Below are positions 59,918-64,000 of a stretch of 64,000 nt of DNA, piece after piece (positions within the stretch are counted from its first letter, which is position 1; the number at the start of each line of letters is the position of its first letter). The translations under genes and the position numbers were made by a program. Source of the stretch: Moesziomyces globuligerus (taxonomy: Eukaryota; Basidiomycota; Ustilaginomycetes; Ustilaginales; Ustilaginaceae); contig JARVLF010000005.1 in assembly GCA_030849465.1 (NCBI GenBank), positions 248,001 through 312,000 on the forward strand. The letters run 5' to 3'. The notes beneath the pieces were generated by a model. That model was not told the DNA's origin, ran no database searches, and saw nothing but the letters and a program-made list of their open reading frames with translations.

Positions 59918-61024
59918 ATGGCCAAAGTGAGTAGTAAAGCTGCAATGCGTGCGTGTCTCGTGCATGCTGCTGACCCTTTGACGTCGGTGCTTTGCTCGTC
60001 TTGCATCAGGTCTACTCGTTTTGGGTGTTTGATCGGCACTGCAACGCCATCTACCACCAGGACTGGTCGCATCTGCATGCTGCAGCGTCGTCCAGGTCGG
60101 GTGGCCCGACCAGCCCGACACCCTCGCAGTCCTCGGGTTTTGCCTCGCTCGGTGCCTCGATCCAGCGCGCGACGACCAGCGCACCGAGCGCGAGCCTGAA
60201 CGACGTGCCCGCCGCCCCGCAGCGTCCAGGCGCGCCCTCGCTGCCCGGCGTCACACGACCAGCACCCTCCACCGACTCGACGGCGTCGACAAGCGCCGCA
60301 CTTGCCGCATCGACGCGTCGGTCTGGGCTGGAGCAGAGGAGCACGACGGGCGCAGCGAGTGCAGCGATCGATCCAACCGCGTCCGAGCTGCTGCCGTTCG
60401 ACGAACAGGCCAAGCTCGTCTACGGCGTGGTGTTTTCGCTGCGCAACATGGTGCGTAAGCTCGGCGGCGACGCCGAGAACTTCAACAGCTTCACCACCTC
60501 GACGTATACGCTCGCGCATCTGCATACGCCCACCATGTATACGTTTGTCATTCTCACCGATCCCGTCCCGCCACCCTCGTCGATACCCAGCCGCACCACC
60601 GAGGGCTATCTCATCGGCAGCGCCTCCGCCGCCATCTCGGGCCGTTCGTCCTTCGGTACCGGTGGCGGCATCCCTGGCACGGGCGGCATGAGCCTCAAGG
60701 GCGTCCTTCTCCAGATCTACCGCGGTCCCTGGGTCGAAGGCGTCGTCAAGAACCCACTCCTCCGCGCACTCGAGCGCGAAGAGAGGATCGTCCAACCCGA
60801 GCCGGATGCTCTCGACACGCACTCGCCCAATCTGATTCGCGATGCCAAAATCGAGCGATCTCAAGGCATCGACACAGACGCCTTCCGTGAGGGGCTCGAA
60901 AAAGGTTCGTCTTCTCCCTCCCCTCTTTCGGCGAGTCTAGGATCGCATGACTGACTTCGTGCTGTGCTTCTTTTTCCACATTGCAGTGCTGGTGCAAAAC
61001 AAACTCTCGGCACCCATCTCATGA
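59918..61024 (+). CDS. BET5: TRAPP complex subunit BET5/TRAPPC1
   Basis: Three exons: 59918-59926 (MAK), 60010-60904 and 60987-61024. Introns are 83 nt (GTGAGT, CTGAC, CAG) and 82 nt (unusual donor GTTCGT, branch CTGAC, acceptor GCAG). The spliced product is 313 aa, starting MAKVYSFWVFDRHCNAIYHQ and ending VLVQNKLSAPIS. The sybindin/longin-type fold is split: the first beta-hairpin is at 1-22 and the rest from about 128 (FDEQAKLVYGVVFSLRNMVR), with TYTLAHLHTPTMYTFVILTD and VVKNPLL. Between them is a Ser/Thr/Ala/Pro-rich insert of about 105 residues. Yeast Bet5 is about half this length. TRAPP is the Rab (Ypt1) exchange factor that tethers ER-derived and Golgi vesicles. The last intron rests on weaker donor evidence. 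Confidence 0.88.
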
Positions 61025-61143
61025 CACGGCCTGCACGCGAGACTGCTGCAAATCACAAGACTCTTGGTGCAAACATCTGAGCGTGTTACCTGTGTCGAGA
61101 GAGCTAAGCCACAAGGTGTCCGGTGCGCAGTGCGCGAGACGAC

Positions 61144-62516
61144 TTATGCGCGCTTGGCGCGCTGCAAACGCAGAGGCAGACCCTGTTCGGTGAGGAGCGA
61201 TTCGGCGCCCAAGCCGCGCTCGAGCACGCGCGGGCCATCGCCCACCTGGGTGTGAATGAGACGACGAACCGCGCCGGCCTCGTGGACGGGGATGACGTTG
61301 GCGTTGAACGAGGCGGGCAGAGTCTCGGGCAGACCGACGGCCTCCTGTGCGCCGCGGTGCGACGCATTGGCGCCCTTGCCGAGCAGGTCAAACGTGTCGT
61401 CAAAGTCGGCGTTGGGAAAGTAGTGTCGGACGGTCTGGAGGATGAGCTGGATGTTGGCCTTGGGAGCGTACAGCACGGCGTTCGGACCCGCATCGTACGT
61501 GTAGGCGGCGAGCTTGCCCTTGCCCTCGGCCTCGCTGGCACGGTTGAGTTCCTCGGTGAGCTGAACGATGGCGCGGCTGACGTCGTTCATGTAGAAGATG
61601 GGCGGCGCCGTGTCGAGGCAGCATGCGTGGAAGTTGTTCGAGTCGGCCATGGTGATGCTGGCGAACGAGTCAAAGTCGCGCTTCTGGATCGCCTCGGAGA
61701 TCTGCGCCATGCGCTGCGGCACGACGTCCCTGATGCGGTGCTGGAGCAGAGGCGAGGTCTGCACCGTGCGCTGCATGCCCGCCGTCGAGGGCGTGCCCTT
61801 CTTGGCATCGCTCACCACGCAAATGAGCGCCTGCAGATCGGGCCAGTGCGACTGCGGCGCCACCTCGACCGCCAGACTGTCCTCGCCCGACGCCTGCTCG
61901 CCGCCCTGCCACGCGACGTAGCCGCCAAAGAGCGATCGGCATGCCGAGCCACTCCCCTGACGCGCGATGCGCGAGAGCTCCGAAGTCGACACCTCGGGCT
62001 GCAGCTCGTACAGCGCAGCCAGCGAGGCGATGAGCGCGGCAAAGCCCGACGCAGACGAGGCAAGGCCCGCCGCCGTGGGGAAGTTGTTCTCGGAACACAC
62101 ATGCACCGCCCACTCGGAAAGCTGTCACGACCGGAGAATGGAGAACGTCAGCCTGGGTGCTTTCTATCTGCACTGGGCACTCGCACGTGCCGAAGCGAGG
62201 GGGAACGTACCTTGGGCAAGTTGGCGTCGTTGGCCTCCTTTGTCTGGCGGAGCTTCTTCATCTCGTCGATGCACCTGCGCATGCGGCCGTCGCTCTTGAT
62301 GGCCTCCTCCTCGCCGTTGAGCCAGAGGCGGTCGCCTGCGTCGAAGCTCGCATCTGCGCGGGCGGTGGTGACGGAGCGCAGGTGGTCCTGGTCGAGCGTG
62401 ACCGAGAGACTGTCGTTGGTGGGGAGGATGAGCGAGGTGTCGCGCTTGCCCCAGTACTTGATCACGGCGATGTTGACGGGTGCAGAGCACGTCGCCTGGT
62501 AGATGGTCGAGCTCAT
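61144..62516 (-). CDS. MVD1: Mevalonate diphosphate decarboxylase
   Basis: Two exons: 62211-62516 and 61144-62121, with an 89-nt phase-0 intron (donor GTACGT, branch GGCTGACG, acceptor GACAG). They encode 427 aa, close to the usual 400. The enzyme converts mevalonate diphosphate to isopentenyl diphosphate with ATP, feeding ergosterol and other isoprenoids, in the cytosol. The N-terminus has the family signature [15 protein letters not shown]. The GHMP-kinase ATP loop is [17 protein letters not shown], followed by [19 protein letters not shown]. The catalytic Asp lies in [13 protein letters not shown]. Splicing joins NLPK to [19 protein letters not shown]; without it the first exon would end in an unrelated tail. 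It converges on BET5, 119 bp away. Confidence 0.97.
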
Positions 62517-63256
62517 GGTGCGAGGGTGTGTGTTCGGTGCGGGATGGGCTGGTGGAGAGAGGAGGACAAGATGTGCGGATTGGCAGCGATCGGATCAAGC
62601 TGACCGTGCAGGTGCAGACCGTTCACGTTTCTGATCTCGTTCTCGTATGATCTGCAGCGGCTTCCGCGTGTGCGCGGTTCCCGAACTGGGCTCCGCGTGC
62701 TGAGCGTGCTGAGCTTCGGGTGGGGCTGCGTGTTGGACTTTTTCCTCGCATCGCTCCGTCCTGACTGGAATTGCCATTTGAGTTCTTCTCAAGCTCTCAG
62801 AACCCAACACACACGCGCGAACCCTCGCACTCGACTCACGGCTAACTGACTGACTGCCTTTTGGACCCCACTCGATTTTCCACCCATCTACGCGTTCACC
62901 ACTCCCAACTTGGAGCCAGCCTGTGGGGCAACCTTTTTGCTGCGCTGGTGCTCGGGCAGCGTACTTGCAGAAGCTTAAGGCTCAGTCGGTTGGCCTGCCT
63001 CACACGCACACACGAAGATGAGGGGTCCCCATATCAGACAGCCACAGGCCAGAACGGGCGAGCGAGGGAAGAGGACGATGCAGGTGAAGTGCCATCAGAC
63101 TGAAATGCAAAAGGAAAGGAAGGGCATGGGCATGATTGGTATCGGTACAAAGGCGGTGCTGCACAAGCGCACAGAGCTCCATGATACTTTCGATGAGATC
63201 GCATCGCACATGGCTGCGACTAGTGCAGGTCAGCGCCACGCAAACAGCAGAGGCGC
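62517..63256. promoter_or_regulatory. MVD1 promoter and BRX1 3' region
   Basis: 740 bp between two minus-strand genes. It should hold the MVD1 promoter (nearest 300 bp) and the BRX1 3' UTR. There is no sterol-response element or TATA box that I can support. A plus-strand frame at 63018-63614 lies mostly across BRX1 and is not protein-like. Confidence 0.45.
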
Positions 63257-64000
63257 TCAAGCAAAGACCTTGTTGCGGCTGAGCGAGTCCTCTTGCGGCT
63301 TGAGGCGGTCCTTCTTGGTGCGGAACGACTCCTGCTGGTTGACGCGGTCGGTGTATCTGTCGCCCTTCTGCTTGCGCACCATGTGGCGGATGGCGTTTGG
63401 CGAGATGTACTCGGGGTTTTCGAACACGGTGGCGCCGCCGAAGCTGCCCTCGAATACGCGGATGGGCGAGAGGACCATGCGCGGGCCGATCTCGACCAGC
63501 TTGGGCTGTCTCGCGGCGTCCTTGCCAGCCGCCTTCTTCTTGGACTCTCCGTTCTGCGCCTCGTCCACCTTGGCCATCGCGTTGGCGCCCGGATCGGACT
63601 CTACGATCTGGTAGTTGCGGAACCACACCTTGTTGTCCAGGATGGAGAAGGAGATGACGTGGTCGACGAACGGCTTGGACTTGCGCGCTCCTCGCGGCAC
63701 GCCGAACATCTGGGTGAACATCTCCTTGATCAGCGTCCAGTGCGGCTTCTCGTCAAACTCCTTGTCAAACGAGAGGATGGGGCGCGAACCCTTGAGGCAG
63801 TTGCCCGTCATCTTGAGCTCGTCCATCGTGTGGATGTTCTGCACCTGGAACTTGGCAGACGGTCCGTTGGGCGTCTTGGACGCCCACATGTACAGGTCCT
63901 CGCGTTTCCGCGCCTCAAAGTAGAGCGCGTTGTTGCAGTTGTTGAGCTCGGCCAGCTCGTTGAGCATGTGCAGCTGCGACTTGGAGTCGAACTTGCTGTC
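63257..64000 (-). CDS. BRX1: Ribosome biogenesis protein BRX1 (5' part beyond window)
   Basis: The minus-strand frame is open from the right edge (first visible codon 63998-64000) to a TAA-type stop at 63257, giving 247 visible residues; roughly the first 60 or more are missing. Brix-domain motifs are clear: NNALYFEARKREDLYMWASK, TGNCLKGSRPILSFDKEFD, FGVPRGARKSKPFVDHVISF and SILDNKVWFRNYQIV. The tail is basic with an Ala/Lys-rich segment (SKKKAAGKDAARQ). Brx1 is a nucleolar factor of early 60S ribosome assembly that acts with Ebp2. It should not be confused with RPF2, which shares the Brix fold; the FEARKREDLYMWASK-type stretch is BRX1-specific. No intron is needed in the visible part. Confidence 0.95.
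   Translation of the reverse strand, partial: DSKFDSKSQLHMLNELAELNNCNNALYFEARKREDLYMWASKTPNGPSAKFQVQNIHTMDELKMTGNCLKGSRPILSFDKEFDEKPHWTLIKEMFTQMFGVPRGARKSKPFVDHVISFSILDNKVWFRNYQIVESDPGANAMAKVDEAQNGESKKKAAGKDAARQPKLVEIGPRMVLSPIRVFEGSFGGATVFENPEYISPNAIRHMVRKQKGDRYTDRVNQQESFRTKKDRLKPQEDSLSRNKVFA

Noticed and set aside
1..64000. tRNA, rRNA, transposon, CRISPR, viral or toxin genes
   Set aside because: None was recognised by eye on either strand. Short tRNA genes could be missed without a covariance search.

Overview
The window looks like nuclear DNA of a basidiomycete fungus of the smut lineage (Ustilaginomycetes: Ustilago, Sporisorium or Pseudozyma type). Reasons: GC-rich sequence, mostly intron-poor genes with short introns (67-106 nt), CTRAC branch sites and GT-rich donors, and a divergent pair of an L-ornithine N5-monooxygenase and a three-adenylation-domain ferrichrome-type peptide synthetase. 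That pair matches the sid1/sid2 locus of Ustilago maydis. The species cannot be named from the sequence alone. Most genes here are eukaryotic housekeeping genes. No transposon, virus, CRISPR array, rRNA or tRNA was recognised.

Layout. 3-1067 (+): 5'-truncated phosducin-like protein. 1193-5386 (-): FGAM synthase (ADE6). 6161-7258 (+): splicing factor CWC24. 7646-9575 (-): sid1. 9576-14810: a 5.2 kb gene-free regulatory region. 14811-27092 (+): sid2. 27345-29921 (-): AP180-type clathrin adaptor. 30399-32688 (-): GCN5 acetyltransferase. 33122-33802 (+): unrecognised small membrane protein with a duplicated motif. 33994-37311 (-): FUN30-type remodeller. 38081-39281 (-): NAD formate dehydrogenase. 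41454-41830 (+): unrecognised 96-aa protein. 41927-44656 (-): trifunctional folate enzyme FOL1. 45486-49733 (+): EST1/SMG6-like PIN protein. 49870-51636 (-): ER TPR/J co-chaperone (Dnj1/P58IPK type). 52154-54068 (-): unrecognised multi-pass membrane protein. 54192-55622 (+): BMT5-like rRNA methyltransferase. 55677-57316 (-): SERINC/TMS1. 57737-59644 (-): EMP70/TM9SF. 59918-61024 (+): TRAPP subunit BET5. 61144-62516 (-): mevalonate diphosphate decarboxylase. 63257-64000 (-): BRX1, continuing past the right edge.

How they work together. Only sid1 and sid2 form an evident pathway unit. Sid1 makes N5-hydroxyornithine, and Sid2 would build a ferrichrome-type hydroxamate siderophore. The region between them carries four exact copies of the fungal iron-GATA site ATCTGATAA, one of them as an inverted GATAA pair next to a CCAAT box, plus several further CCAAT boxes. 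This is a coherent iron-responsive control region.

Exon reconstruction from splice sites gave 10 introns in 9 genes. Three genes (sid1, formate dehydrogenase, BET5) begin with a coding exon of only 9 nt, and three end on a very short last coding exon. I found no wholly new multigene system. The best leads are the composite iron-control region, the one-unit-shorter C-terminus of Sid2, ten Ark/Prk-type kinase motifs in the AP180 protein, a PCAF-like N-terminus on GCN5, a four-cysteine insert in the FUN30 motor, and the duplicated-motif membrane protein.
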